Assembly (NCBI GenBank): GCA_029379385.1
Contig: CM055607.1
Span: 6,386,001 to 6,450,000, forward strand
Direction of reading: 5' to 3'
Length of the DNA stretch: 64,000 bases
Origin: Quillaja saponaria
Taxonomy: Eukaryota > Streptophyta > Magnoliopsida > Fabales > Quillajaceae
Part shown: piece after piece, positions 22,912-53,508 of the stretch
How the letters are laid out: the number at the start of each line of letters is the position of its first letter
Numbering within the stretch: position 1 is the stretch's first letter
Translations under genes and position numbers: made by a program
The notes under the pieces: generated by a model
Told to the model about the DNA's origin: nothing
Seen by the model: the letters and a program-made list of their open reading frames with translations, nothing else
Database searches by the model: none

Positions 22912-25900
22912 TTAATCACGGATGTATGCCCGTGGGACAGTAGGTAAACCCAATTCGTCTTTAGCCTGTCAACATCAAAGTGAACAACAGGGAAAAAAAG
23001 AACTCAATGAGATACAAGCAATACTAATTATTCCAGATCTAATTTTAGTTCTGAGGCCAAAGCAATGATTTGGGACATGTCTATTGTTGGAAAAACTGCC
23101 AGAGACCTTAAGGTTTAACATCATAGAAACATTGGCCACAAACCAACATTCTTCAGCTCAGTAGCTGTTGATTTCTTACAGTCAGATTGACCTAGTGTAA
23201 ATTTAAAGAGTTGGGGATATTTCTGTAGATTTCAAATTTTGTAGAGGTTGGGTTGTTTATGGTGGCCCCCAGATAATGTGACGAGTTCTCAAGTTTCTGG
23301 CTACTGTTATTAAATTTAAGTTTTCATTCTGTAAAAGTCTTTTGAGAGAAATTAGACAAGCTTTCTCTCTTTGAATTTGATTAAGACCAGTTCCACAATA
23401 AATTTCAGTTTTAAGCTTTCCTTTTGTTAATTGTATGGTGAATTTAAACCAAAGTTGTGGTGGATAAAGAACATCAGGTACCAATCCCCGTGTTATCCCT
23501 TTATCTAATTTAGAACGCCAAGCCATGACCTAAGGACTACCCAGAACCATACCTGAGCATTAGATCTGCCTGGTGCTGCAGTTTGTCCAGTGGGTGCTGA
23601 AGGCAAGTTAAGCTCTGCATCCAAATCTGGTTCTTTGTCAGGTTGGAGGTAAGAAGGTACCCCATCGGCTTCAGTCTCAAATCCCATGTCTGCTTCCAGG
23701 GCATCAAGCTCTGCATCACAAACATATCAGAGTAAGATACCACATAGGAAGGCTTATCAAATGTTGCTGAAGAATTAGCACATGCAACGTAAAAGCAATT
23801 TCATCTGCCAATTCTCCAAAACTAGGAAGACAAAATGTTCGGACAACCCACTTCCATCCTGCCCTTAAGAGGCACACAAACGAGGAGTTTCAAGACTCAT
23901 CACAAATTTAATTTTCCATGCATCAAACTAGCTAGAAACAAATATAAAACACAATAATTCTAATTACGATGGAAAAAACAGGAGCACATTACTGCCATAC
24001 CATCAAATCCTTATAGGTAAATACTCTAAAGCACCGATACTTCAGATTGGGGGTCGTATCCGTGTCGAGTACGTATCTGACACGGATACGGCCCCGATAC
24101 GCTAGGATACGTATCAGATTCGTATCCATAATTACTTTTTTTTTTTTTTTTTTTTTTATAAAATGGATACGGCTTGGATACGGCTTGGATACGGCTTGAC
24201 ACGGCTGGAAACGGCTCGGATACGGCTTGACACGGCTTGGATACGGCTTGACACGGCTCGGATACGGCTGGAAACGGCTCGGATACGGTAGGACACGGCT
24301 CGGATACGGCGCCATGTTTTTGGCTGACACCAAAACATTGCATTTTGTTCATTTTTACTTCTTTTCTTCATGAATTCCTCTCCTTTGTGACTTATGTTCT
24401 CCATTAACAATTGTCAATTCACCGGATTGGTATAATTGAAACAGCTTTTGATTCGCCGTTCTTGGGTTTGAAGCTTCTTCTGATTTTCAAACTGTTATTC
24501 ATCTTCATTGCTATTCGAAGCTTCAAATTTCTCAAGTTATTCATCTTCTCCATAGCCTGTGACAGTCCAATTCACAACAATCACTGTTGAGGCCTCCAAA
24601 GCTTCATTCCTAGTGAGTAATCCTCCACTTTTATCTCCCTCTCTCACTTCCCCTACTCTTTGTCTGAAAAATAGTGTTATGGACTTCTCATTGGCACTAA
24701 TCCAAAATCTGTGTGTTGTTGGCTCCGAAGCTTGCTGTTGTTAGCTCTTTTAAGGTTTATGAGAATTGATGTGCATTGTTTATTGTTTCTTTTATTCCAT
24801 ATGAGCTTATGAAGTTATTCTCCTTGTGTTCTAGTCTATGTTTGTTTTCTTTGTTGCTTTTGTATAAGCTTTTATAAAGTTTGCATTTGTGAGAATATAT
24901 GATGGAGTTTTGCATTGAATCCATTACTGTTGTATAAATTTTTTGGATTCTGTTTTTTTTTTTGGATTTTCTTTTAATTTTAATTAGAGAAAAATTTAAT
25001 GTAATGAATTATGTTTGTTGGACCCATATGTTATGAATTGTACTTGTTTGATAACTACTATATGATGAATTTGCTCAATTTATGATTTTTAGATAATTGT
25101 ATGTTATGAATTACCACTTCATGTTATAAATTATATATATATAATATAATTTAAAATTATTTAATTAAACGTATCCTTAACGTATCGTATCCTTGTTTTT
25201 AAGAAATTGGTGTATTCCCGTGTCGGATACGTATCGTATCGGATTCTCGTATCCGTATCCATGCTTCATAGGGTAAATATCTAAGCTTACCACCCATAAG
25301 GTCTTCCTCATCAATGTCATCAGGCACATTATAGCTTCTACCCAAGGTCTCTTGTATTTCGTTACTTACATCCATCAGGTCCATCATCTCATCTTGCAAG
25401 TTCTACATAAAGCAATAATAAAAAATTAGCACCAAAAAGGTTCTCAACATTATCCAGATAGAGAAAAAAAGTAGAGATTACAGACATCGATATCTTGAAT
25501 CTTCACAGTTTTCATCATTCCTTTCAACTCCATGTTGGCAGACTTCAAAGCTGACATCTGGAAATAGCCAGGACAAAAGAACAGACTGTAACAATTCAAA
25601 ATCATAATCAAAACCTAAAGAAAAAAAACTTCCATGGCATGTATTTCCCTAAAACCTGAAAAAATACTATAGTGAGTCTAGGATATATTAATCATGTCTT
25701 TTATAAAGGTATCTTCGCTAGTAACAAATGGTTTGTTCACTACCTCTCATGAGGTAGGTAGCAGGTTCCAATCAGAGCACAAATAAAGCCCTTCATGAAA
25801 TGTTCCCCTTAAAGCGCTACCAAGACAAACATTTTAAACTGAATATGGAATGCCCAATTCACCTTTCCTAATATAGCATACAGTTGTTGGCAATTTTCAA

Positions 25901-28786
25901 TTTGCAATGACCATGATATCATCCAAACAGCTATATCCTTAAAGTCAAGAAGAGTCCATATTTTAGCAAAAATCATAAAATCAAGATTTCACTATTCAAT
26001 AACCTAAATTTGAGAACAGCAACAATACAGGCAATGCTAAACCCATCTGTTTTTAGGAAATTCCCTTTCCATACATCATGATACAGCAACTCGTCATGAG
26101 GGATTATAATCAACCCCCCCCCCCCCCCAATCATCATCCAGCAGATTGGGCAGTACAACAGACAGATACGCCTTATTAGACCTTTTAGATAGATATTCCA
26201 AATAACTAAGATAAGAAGAAAAGATCACAGGGTCTTTAGCACATACAGTTTGTTGAGCATCTTTAACACCCTCAGCAGCAAATGATACTTGATCAAGATT
26301 AAATGTCTGATTGTACAGCATGTCACGCTGTCCTTCATACCTGTCCAGAAGATATATATGCTTTACAAATCATGGAAAGATAAATGACATGGGTACATGT
26401 ATAGTTAATTCATCTTTTCTGAGACCTTTCTTAAATTGTAAGGGAGAGCTCAGGATCATGGTCACCGCTCAATTCAAACCAGTAAGATACATAGTTATGG
26501 TGTACCCTTCTCACAAGTAAAGCTCTAATCTTGGGAGATTATGACAATCATGAATAGTAACAAGTAAATGATACTTTTTCATCCTCTTCTTTTTCTATTT
26601 TGTTTTAGGGAAGACCGTGAAGCAGGGGTCCATAGAATAAACTTTACACTTATGAAAGAGCTACATATACTTTTTTTTTTTTGGTAAGACAAAGAGCTAC
26701 ATGCTTAATCTTACATGATACGGAAAGCTAAACAAAGATAAGTGTGAGGTCCTCTTATGAAGATGTTATGGTATTTAAACATCAAAAACTCATGCAACTA
26801 TTAATGATATAACTTTCAATTATGAAGAGAATACACTTGAGAAATTACATAACTTCAGTACATTGAATGATTTCAATGATTATAGTTACCAAAACTGCTA
26901 ACCCAGAACATGACAAGTAAAACATAAATGCTATACTATAATGCGACGTGGTTTTATAGTAGAAAAATACAAGAAATTTTTTCTTGTTGATAACGATAAT
27001 ACTACCGTAAAGAGAGTCGTGTGGAAGTCATTTCCATTCAATATTTTCAAAAAATGAACGTCTATATTGAGGCTATACCTATATGTAGTAAGAATGATGA
27101 GTTGGACTGGCAATACAAAAATGAATAAAAAAAAAGCTATTGAAAAAAGATAACCATTCAAATTCAGGATGTCATTAACTGAAGATAGGTTGAGAATGTT
27201 CAGTTACATGCAGAGGAGACTAAAATTCACTACTGCAAAAAAGCCAGATTTGTAGAAGAGGTGAAAATGAATTCAGAAGATTCAAAAACACGCAGTAACA
27301 ATACTGAAAATCTGAAATGAGATAATTTGCCAAGAATATTGATCAACTAAAGCTGAACGGCAAAAGAAGATTATATAATAAACTAATCACTTTAAACATA
27401 GGGTTCACCAACTAATTCAGCTTAACTCAGAGTCTCAGATCAAGGGTAAGGGAAGTATGCTGGGCATTATTTGATCAATCTCTTCAGTATTTATCACCAG
27501 AGAATTTCAATGTCTCCCTGAGACAGCATAATCCACTTCTTTTCCCCATTTTTCTTTTGACAATTGATATTATAGGGAGGCATGGAGATGGGGAATAAAT
27601 GCCCTGGCAATGCCTGGGATCAAACCTGACATAAAGAGGTGGGTAAAGCCCACAACTTCCACAACCAGCCTAGCTATGCACATTTGGCTGGCATAATACG
27701 AATGAGCCACTTACATTCGCTTTTGCTTGAGAACTCTCATGGCTCTAGCTTTAACAACTTCCTGTGCAGGACCAGGTCTTGTTTTCTTTATTTGTTCTTT
27801 ATATCTACTAAGTTCAACATCAAGCTTACTAATCTTCTCATCCACTGTTTCGCCTCTTTTATTTATCTGGTACATACAACATACTTTAGACAATAGATCA
27901 CTGATATGATATACAATTGTGTAGTAACTCAGGCAACTGATTCAAATACTGAATAAGGAACAACAACAATAAGGAACATGCCCTCATACCAAAAATTTGG
28001 AAGAAGCTACAAAAATCCTAATTCAAAATTTACTTGGGACCTTGAAAGTATAGCTTCCAATGATACATTAGGCAACTGATGAACCAGCAAATAGATTGAT
28101 TCAGCAAACATACACTTTTGTCAATGACCACTGTACATCATTTGCAAAACATATGCTCTATCAAGGATTAAATTTAAGCCATATTCGAAACTTAAATGGA
28201 GTACAAGCTGCAGTGAAACAACTAATGGAAATGGTATCTTCACAATGTCAAAAGTGAGCCCAAAGTAAAGGGTCCAAATTGGAACCCTACCAATTTCATA
28301 ACCCCGAACAATTACAATGCTGCAAATCATTTTATAGCTGTCATATGATTGTCTTTTAATAGTAATCAATTTAACTCTAACATATTTGATTCCAATACAG
28401 GTGTTCACCAAAAACTAAATCCCAATATAGAATAACAACAATATTTTTGCACAAAAAAAAAATTTAAATAAATAAATAAACAGTAGTCTTTTAAAGGGTA
28501 AAAGCAACTCTAGTAGCCAACTCTAACCAGCGGCCATTATGACCTTTAAGACATTATGCTGCTACTGATAAAGACACAACAGGAAACACCTCTTGCTGAA
28601 AAGGAACCAAGGAAAAAACCCAAATTGAAAATCGATGAAGAGGAAAATTAACGAAAATTAAACCGAAAATAAAACAACTGATGTACCCACATGATGTTTT
28701 AGACAGAGAAGAAAGAGAACCTTATCGGAGGCATCCTCGATGGAAGGAGGAGGTTCTTTTTTCTTCGCACCGAAGACCCTTTTCAT
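22912..28786 (-). CDS. VPS60: ESCRT-III-related protein VPS60 (CHMP5 homologue)
   Basis: Seven exons on the minus strand: 28721-28786, 27715-27866, 26247-26340, 25486-25557, 25291-25402, 23553-23710, 22912-22965. All junctions are GT-AG and phases agree, giving 235 aa, the length I recall for Arabidopsis VPS60.1. The protein starts MKRVFGAKKKEPPPSIEDAS. It has the basic N-terminal SNF7 coiled-coil region (KARAMRVLKQKRM, MLYNQTFNLDQVSFAAEG, about residues 22-105), an acidic C-terminal half with DEMMDLMDVSNEIQETLGRS, and ends near GLPTVPRAYIRD. VPS60/CHMP5 acts in the cytosol and on endosomes in multivesicular body sorting, binding LIP5/VTA1 to regulate the SKD1/VPS4 ATPase. Intron 5 is mostly a hAT-like element. 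A divergent UBP12-like gene lies upstream. Confidence 0.95.
24016..25279. mobile_element. Non-autonomous hAT-like element, copy B (1248 bp, with 8-bp TSD)
   Basis: Element 24024-25271 with target duplication GGTAAATA (24016-24023 and 25272-25279). Same inverted ends as copy A, except that the right end reads CTATGAAGCATGGATAC from outside, and nearly the same interior. It is longer, mainly because the subterminal array of GGATACGGCTT/GACACGGCTC-type units is expanded to about fourteen units (24166-24315) and the preceding poly-T run is longer. It fills most of VPS60 intron 5 (23711-25290), with its right end 19 bp from the exon 5 boundary. Confidence 0.88.
26114..26128 (+). repeat. Poly-C tract
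   Basis: Fifteen consecutive C on the plus strand (G on the VPS60 transcript), inside VPS60 intron 3. Directly visible; prone to slippage and sequencing error. Confidence 0.9.
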
Positions 28787-31700
28787 GTTCTTCTTCCTCC
28801 TTATAATTGAAGTTTGATTGGGAGCTCGGGCAAAAGAGAAATCTTTGAAGCGCACAACAAAATGACAAAATCAAAGGGAAAAGGGAAAGCTTTATTTTGA
28901 TTACAGATTACTATGCCAAGGAAGCAAGCTCTTAACTTGCTAAGCATGTTTCTAAGAAAAACATTGGGCTCTGTAATTTGCATAATTAAGTAAATACCGG
29001 ATGCCTCCATTTTCACGCGGAAATAGCCTCCACGTAAAGTGGAAATTCAACTACATAAAAATCACTCAATTAAAAAAAAAAAAACTACATAAAAATATTA
29101 AATGTATAAATATTATGATGTTTTCTTGTTTTATGAAATAATTAAAGGTATTTGGCAAGTGAATAGACTATGTACTTAAATAAAATAAAATGTCAAATTG
29201 ATTGATAATGTCCTTTATAAAAACAAAAATATTCATAATTTGTTAAAGTATAAATTGGTTCAGTTTAAAAACTATTGAAACGAATAACATGTCAAATATT
29301 TCGAAGATAATTTATTTTAAAAATTAACAAAAATTGAGAATATAGTGATCGATTAATTACTTTGAAAATATTAAAACAACTAAATGATAGATGATTTATT
29401 TTATAAAAAATAATTAACAAAAAATTAGCGATTTACCATAAAACCTATCAACCAAATCAAATGGCAAAATTTTTGATGAGTTACTTTAAAAACTAACGAA
29501 ATTAGTATACTAACAAAATAATTGACTATTTACCTTAAAAATTATAACTCAACAAATAAAATATCAAAAAGTTTGATGATTTAATTTTTTTTGAAAAAAA
29601 AACTCAGGAACTTGCAAACTGTAGGACAATTCAATCGTAAAACTATTAAAACAAATCAAATGACAACAAGTTCACGATTTAGTTTATATTACAAACCAAC
29701 CAAACTAGCAAATGGACAATGTAGTTGACTATTACTTTAATATATACCAAAGCAAGGAAATTTCCCCACTGGCTATGAATCACCACAGCTTTTAACGATT
29801 TACGTTAGCATGGCAAATTTTCCTGTAAATCAACTTATTTTTTGGTGATTAATGTTTTAAATAGACTATAAAACACACATGTTGAAAAAGATATCGACGA
29901 TTCACTCATTAAAACAACAAGACTCGTAAGTTCGGCACTTTATATTGAAATCCCAATAAAAAAATAAATTGTTTGTGCATTTGACAGCTATAGTTTACAT
30001 TATATAAGCATTCACAATAAAAATTATATTGGTTGATTGTTTGTCTATTTTAGTACAAATTATGAAAACATGCATAGTTGAAAATATTGGATGAGTATAT
30101 GATGATTGTTCAAACTCAGACAAAAACTCATAAAACACTCAAGTTGGCAAATTGTGAGATGGTTTTCTCATTTAAGCATTGAAAATCCATCAAAAATGCT
30201 TAAAACGACAAAAAAATCAACTATTTACTCAAATAAAATAAAATGTCAAATTGATTGACTATTTTTTTAATAAAAAAAAAAAAACAAAAAATTGTAATTT
30301 GTCAAAAATATTGGATGGTTTAGATTAAAAACTATCAAAGCAAACAATGCGTCAAAGATTTAGATGGTGATTTATTTAAAAAATCAACAAAAGTAGTGGG
30401 TCGGTATAGTGATTGACTAATTACTCTAAAAATTATCAAAACAATTAAATGATAGACTATTTATTTTGTAAAATAACAATTGACAATGTTTTGATGAATT
30501 ACTATAGAAACTACCAACTACATAAAATGGCAAAAAATTTAACAAATTACTTTTTAAGTAATTCAACAAAATTAGTAAATCAATAAAGTAATTGACTACT
30601 TACTTCAAAAATTACAAATCAAAACAAATAAAATGCCAACAAATTTAACAATGTAGTTTATTGAACAAACAAAACTTGCAAGCTTGCAGAGTGTGTGACG
30701 ATTTAATCGAAAAACTATCAAAACAAATCAAATGTCAAAAAGTTTCATAATTTACTTTGATGTATACCAAAGCAGGCTTCAATGTGAATCAATAGAACTC
30801 CTATCGATTTATGTTTGAATCATTCACACCATACAAATTAGCAAACTCTCTCACAAATCAATATATTTTTCGGACAATTCATGTTTTAAATCAAACTAAA
30901 AGCCATATAACACACAAATTGACAAAGTTATTGACAATTCACTCGTTGAAACAACAATACTCCTAAATTTGGCGTTTTATGTTAAAATCCTAACAAAAAT
31001 AAAATGGTCGTGTATCTATAACACAAAAATAATATATATTTCAGTTCATTTCAAATGACTTCAATATTTTTTATTTTTGGAAAGAATTTGTGTATAATTT
31101 GAATGAATAGACTTGAAATCAATAATTTTTTTATTTCATTTTTTTTATAAAATAGTACAAATTAGGAATAATACTAAAAAAATCAATAAATTAAATTGAA
31201 CTATTCTATATTTCAAACGAACTAAATTTTATAATTTCATTATGAGAGAATTAATTTAAGTTTAACTAAATTATAGAATCCATTTTATATAATTTCTATT
31301 TTTATTTGATATTAAACAAGGTATCAAAAGAGAAAAAAATTAAATTCAGATTTTATTGTTATGTTAATAAATATGAGAAATTTAATTTACTTATTTATTT
31401 GATTCAAACTTATAATTCTGATAGAATTGAAGTTACAAATTTCAATTTTTATTCTAATGGTATATACTAAAACCGACTCTTGACATACTCGTTAAGTATT
31501 TAGTAGATTGTCAATATTCACACATCACTCAACCCTCGTACAGTGGAAGACTCGGATTTTCTTTGAATTGAACCCGAAAGAAGTAGGACATAGTTGTTCC
31601 TCATTTCCTCTTATCCCAGTTCCCTGTTTCTTCTTTTTCCCGTCTCCTGGTCCAACCTTGTCGACCTTTCCTTGATCGCTGAACAAGGCTAGGCACCCGC

Positions 31701-31804
31701 ACTTTCCTACATCCATCTTCATCTTCATCTTCTTCTTCTTCTTCGTCTCTGTTTATTCGTGATTCTCAGCTTATTTGATCCGAACGACCACAAGTCCCCA
31801 TCTC
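28787..31804. other. Intergenic region between divergent VPS60 and UBP12-like genes
   Basis: The edges hold the 5' UTRs and promoters of the two genes (CTTCATCTTCTTCTTC-type pyrimidine repeat at about 31716-31745 before UBP12). The middle is the AT-rich dimeric repeat listed separately. 31025-31500 is AT-rich with no feature recognised. Confidence 0.6.
29160..31025. repeat. Diverged tandem dimer of a ~1 kb AT-rich repeat
   Basis: Two halves, about 29160-30010 and 30212-31025, follow the same order of landmarks: AAATAAAATAAAATGTCAAA at 29178 and again near 30229; AGTGATCGATTAATTAC and AGTGATTGACTAATTAC; AACTTGCAA(A/G)CT; ATATACCAAAGCA and GTATACCAAAGCA; TTCACTC(A/G)TT(A/G)AAACAACAA. The offset is about 1.0-1.05 kb with many small indels. 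Within each half a shorter motif (AAACTATCAAAACAAATCAAATG followed by a TTTGATGATTTACTTT-like part) recurs every few dozen bases, so the structure is nested. It has no coding potential and no LTR or TIR signal. Confidence 0.7.
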
Positions 31805-50656
<18,852 letters not shown>

Positions 50657-51760
50657 AACTTGCATAATATATTCGACTCAGTCATGGTGAATGAAGCCCA
50701 GAGAATCCATCAGATTACACACAATATTGCTCGTGTTAGATGTGTAAATTCTACAGCGGGGACAGGGGAAGGGGTTGACTTTAGTATTAAATTTCTTGTC
50801 CTCTTTGTAGTTTTAACTCACTCTCAAGCACCCTTCTCTGTTGAGGTAGGTTGTACTGAGATATATATATTTTTTTCATTGTAATTCAGTAAATAAGATT
50901 TTGGTTTGGGGTTGTATAGAGGGTATACGCGTGTTTTTTTCAAAGTTATTCATTATTTTCATCTGGTATCCCAAGTTTGATTTTTCCAAATTTTTTTTTC
51001 CTTCTTTATTTTTCTCCTTGTGAGGAAATGATTTGATTAGGATAATAAGACGTGTATTAGAGCTAGCCCCAATCACAAACTTTTGGCAGTTCATTGCATT
51101 TCAAATAAAAGAGAAGAAATAAATCCTTCAAGAAATCAACTCTAAACTTTTCTAGAATTGTCCCATGACTTTGTCAATCTGACTCAAATGAAAATTACCA
51201 GAATGCGTTGGAAAAAAGGTTAAAAGAAAAATCTTATGATGGCTTCATAAGTCAAACATTTGGTGCTGAATTTTTATATTTTGTGGACAAGAGTATTTGG
51301 AATGTTCTTGAGATTTTTTAATTTTATTTTGTCATGAATGTTCTAGAGATTAAGGGCGAAGATTGTTAGGAATGACACCAGTATAGCTGAAGAATTTTAT
51401 TTTTGAGGGGTAATAAACTTGTCAAAAGCCAAGCTGTAGGAAATTGAGTTGAGACAGGTATATGCTGACTTTGTTTTGTAATTGAAGGCTTAAAACTGTT
51501 TAAACTTCAGAATGGCATTTATCATGGTCATTTCTATATATAACTAACAAGCACAAAAAAGGATATATTCCTTATCTAGCTTGAAACATTCTTATCTTTT
51601 ATTACATTATACATTATTATAATATAGATAGTAAAAATTGCACTCTTCACGCACGTATCATTATCTTGCTGGCTAGCCAATACATCATTCTTCAATTGTT
51701 AACACACAATACTTGCAAAAGTATGAAACTCAAAAATGTGATACAAGTAAGATTTAATTA
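50657..51760. other. Spacer between convergent UBP12-like and RAM2-like genes
   Basis: Holds the 3' UTRs of both genes; ordinary AT-rich sequence with no repeat or gene recognised. Confidence 0.5.
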
Positions 51761-53415
51761 TTAGCACCCCATTACCTTGTTATCCTTGATTGAAGGTTTG
51801 TCAACCACAGTTCCATCATTCCCAGCAAGTGCCCTGTACTTATCTTTCCTAGTGAAGCTGGTACATTCATATGAAAGAGTGGCAGCAATAACCCTTTGTA
51901 TATAATTAGCCACTTCATGGCTTGACTTCCCTGCTGAACCACAAGTTAATTCTAATGGCAACTTGTTTAAGAAAGTGACTTCATAAGCAGGGCTAGGGTT
52001 CATGAAGAAGTAAAAAGGGTCCATCCCTTTCCAACCTCTTGCTGTGGTTCCGTGAAACATACTCATCCGGTTCACCATAGCTACCGGCACAAGGTGGTCA
52101 GTTAGTTCAGCAAACAAAGCTGAAAACCTCAATAGAAATGGTTCCCTACAAGTTGTTCCCTCAGGGCATATAGCCAAGTCACCTTGTTCCAAAAGTTTCT
52201 TGATCATGGCTGCGTCTGTGGCTCGGTCACGGCTAAGTCTAACTGTTTTTATAGGAGAAATGATCTCTGAGAGACGAGAGACAGAATATGTGACGGCTGG
52301 TATAGGGCGGCCTAGCGCGGTGGAGAGGAAAATTGGGTCAAGGAGGGTTCTATGAGAACAAATGAAGAGAACTCCAGAGTTTCCTTTAGATTTCTTAACT
52401 GGTGGAGGAGGAGTTCCCGTAACAGTAACACGGACTCCAAGTGCCCAAAAGGCATAGTAGACAAGCGGCATTGGGAGGAGTGATCCTGCTGCAATTCTCA
52501 AACAAGCTAAGAGGAAGCCTATTGGGATCCAAAGAATTATGAGTAAAGCTATGAGGGGTGTTGGTTTTTGGACAAGCCGTCCATCATGGAAGATTACAGG
52601 CTTGGGAAGCTTGTCACTTGTCACAGCTTTCACCTCTGGCTTTGCTGGCACAATGTAACCTTCCTGCATGCATAGATATATGTATTATTAATTAATTACA
52701 ACATTATTGTGAAGATCATATATAAAAGCGAGATTCGAACTCAAGAAGTGAAAAAATATATATGAATATGAAAAAGTATTAATTAATAGCATATGTTGCA
52801 AACCTTGCACAAAGCCATGAAGGGAGCATCAGTATGCCTATCTCCAAGACCAATATCTGGCTGGCTATCTCCAAAAGCTTTCTTGAGTGCATCTGCTTTG
52901 TTCTTCCCGACAAGAACTCCTGGCCGGGGAACAAAACCAGTTGCTCTACCCTTATAAACACCAATCTCAGTCCCCAAAACCATATCGGCTCCCAAGAAAT
53001 CCTTCAAAAAAGCTTCCACCATGATCCTAGGATTTGCAGTTAGAACACAACGCTTCCCACATGAAGAGAAAACTCTCCAAGACTCAGGATGAAGATCACT
53101 AGAATAGAATTTTGGCATTACAGCACGAGCCACTGATTCAATGTCAGAGACTTTCATTCCACAAAATGTTACAAAGATAAGAATCTGAATACCAGCAGAC
53201 TCCGAAACAAAGTAATAGAAAATCCCTGCAAATGGTGAAGCTAACAGCAACAAAAGAAGCCTCAGAATCCCACCAACCTCAAAGGCTACAAGAGCAAAGA
53301 AAGGAAAAGAACTACGGCCTCTAAGCAAAGTTCCATCCATGTCTGCAACCACTGTGTCGTTTTCTCTCCCAATTGATGGGCATTTTTCAATAGTTGGGAA
53401 GGTAGTTGTACCCAT
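51761..53415 (-). CDS. RAM2: sn-2 glycerol-3-phosphate acyltransferase, RAM2-like
   Basis: Two exons on the minus strand, 52804-53415 and 51761-52663 (GT-AG, phase 0), encode 504 aa. The N-terminal HAD-like phosphatase domain has DMDGT (25-29) and GDRHTD (191-196), the residues needed for phosphatase activity in GPAT4/6/8, so the product is expected to be 2-monoacylglycerol. Hydrophobic segments lie near 40-95 and 240-275. The acyltransferase domain has HRTLLD (308-313) and PEGTTCREP (about 371). The start [12 protein letters not shown] and long blocks such as [10 protein letters not shown] match RAM2 of legumes as I remember it, better than GPAT4/6/8 or GPAT5/7. RAM2 makes lipid passed to arbuscular mycorrhizal fungi; cutin-type roles are the alternative. 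Only a tree with other GPATs can settle orthology. Confidence 0.88.
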
Positions 53416-53497
53416 TATTAATTACGCAGCTGATGAACAAAAAAACCAAATGATTAATGTTATGTATGTGTTAATTAATTTGTAGTGTGTGCATGTA

Positions 53498-53508
53498 CAT
53501 ATATATAG
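53498..53508 (-). promoter_or_regulatory. Possible TATA box of the RAM2-like gene
   Basis: CTATATATATG on the minus strand, about 85-95 bp upstream of the ATG. Suitable distance and composition, but the region is AT-rich, so this is weak. Confidence 0.35.

Noticed and set aside
24026..24410. Three overlapping minus-strand frames with PYPSR/RIRAVS-type repeats
   Set aside because: Translation artefacts of the GGATACGG subterminal array; also considered as a CRISPR-like array, but units are contiguous, without spacers, inside a transposon.
17133..24744. A 61-codon open frame present in both hAT-like copies (17133-17318 and 24559-24744)
   Set aside because: It begins with GTG rather than ATG, has no recognisable domain, and is shared simply because the two elements are homologous DNA. 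Differences are not concentrated at third positions.
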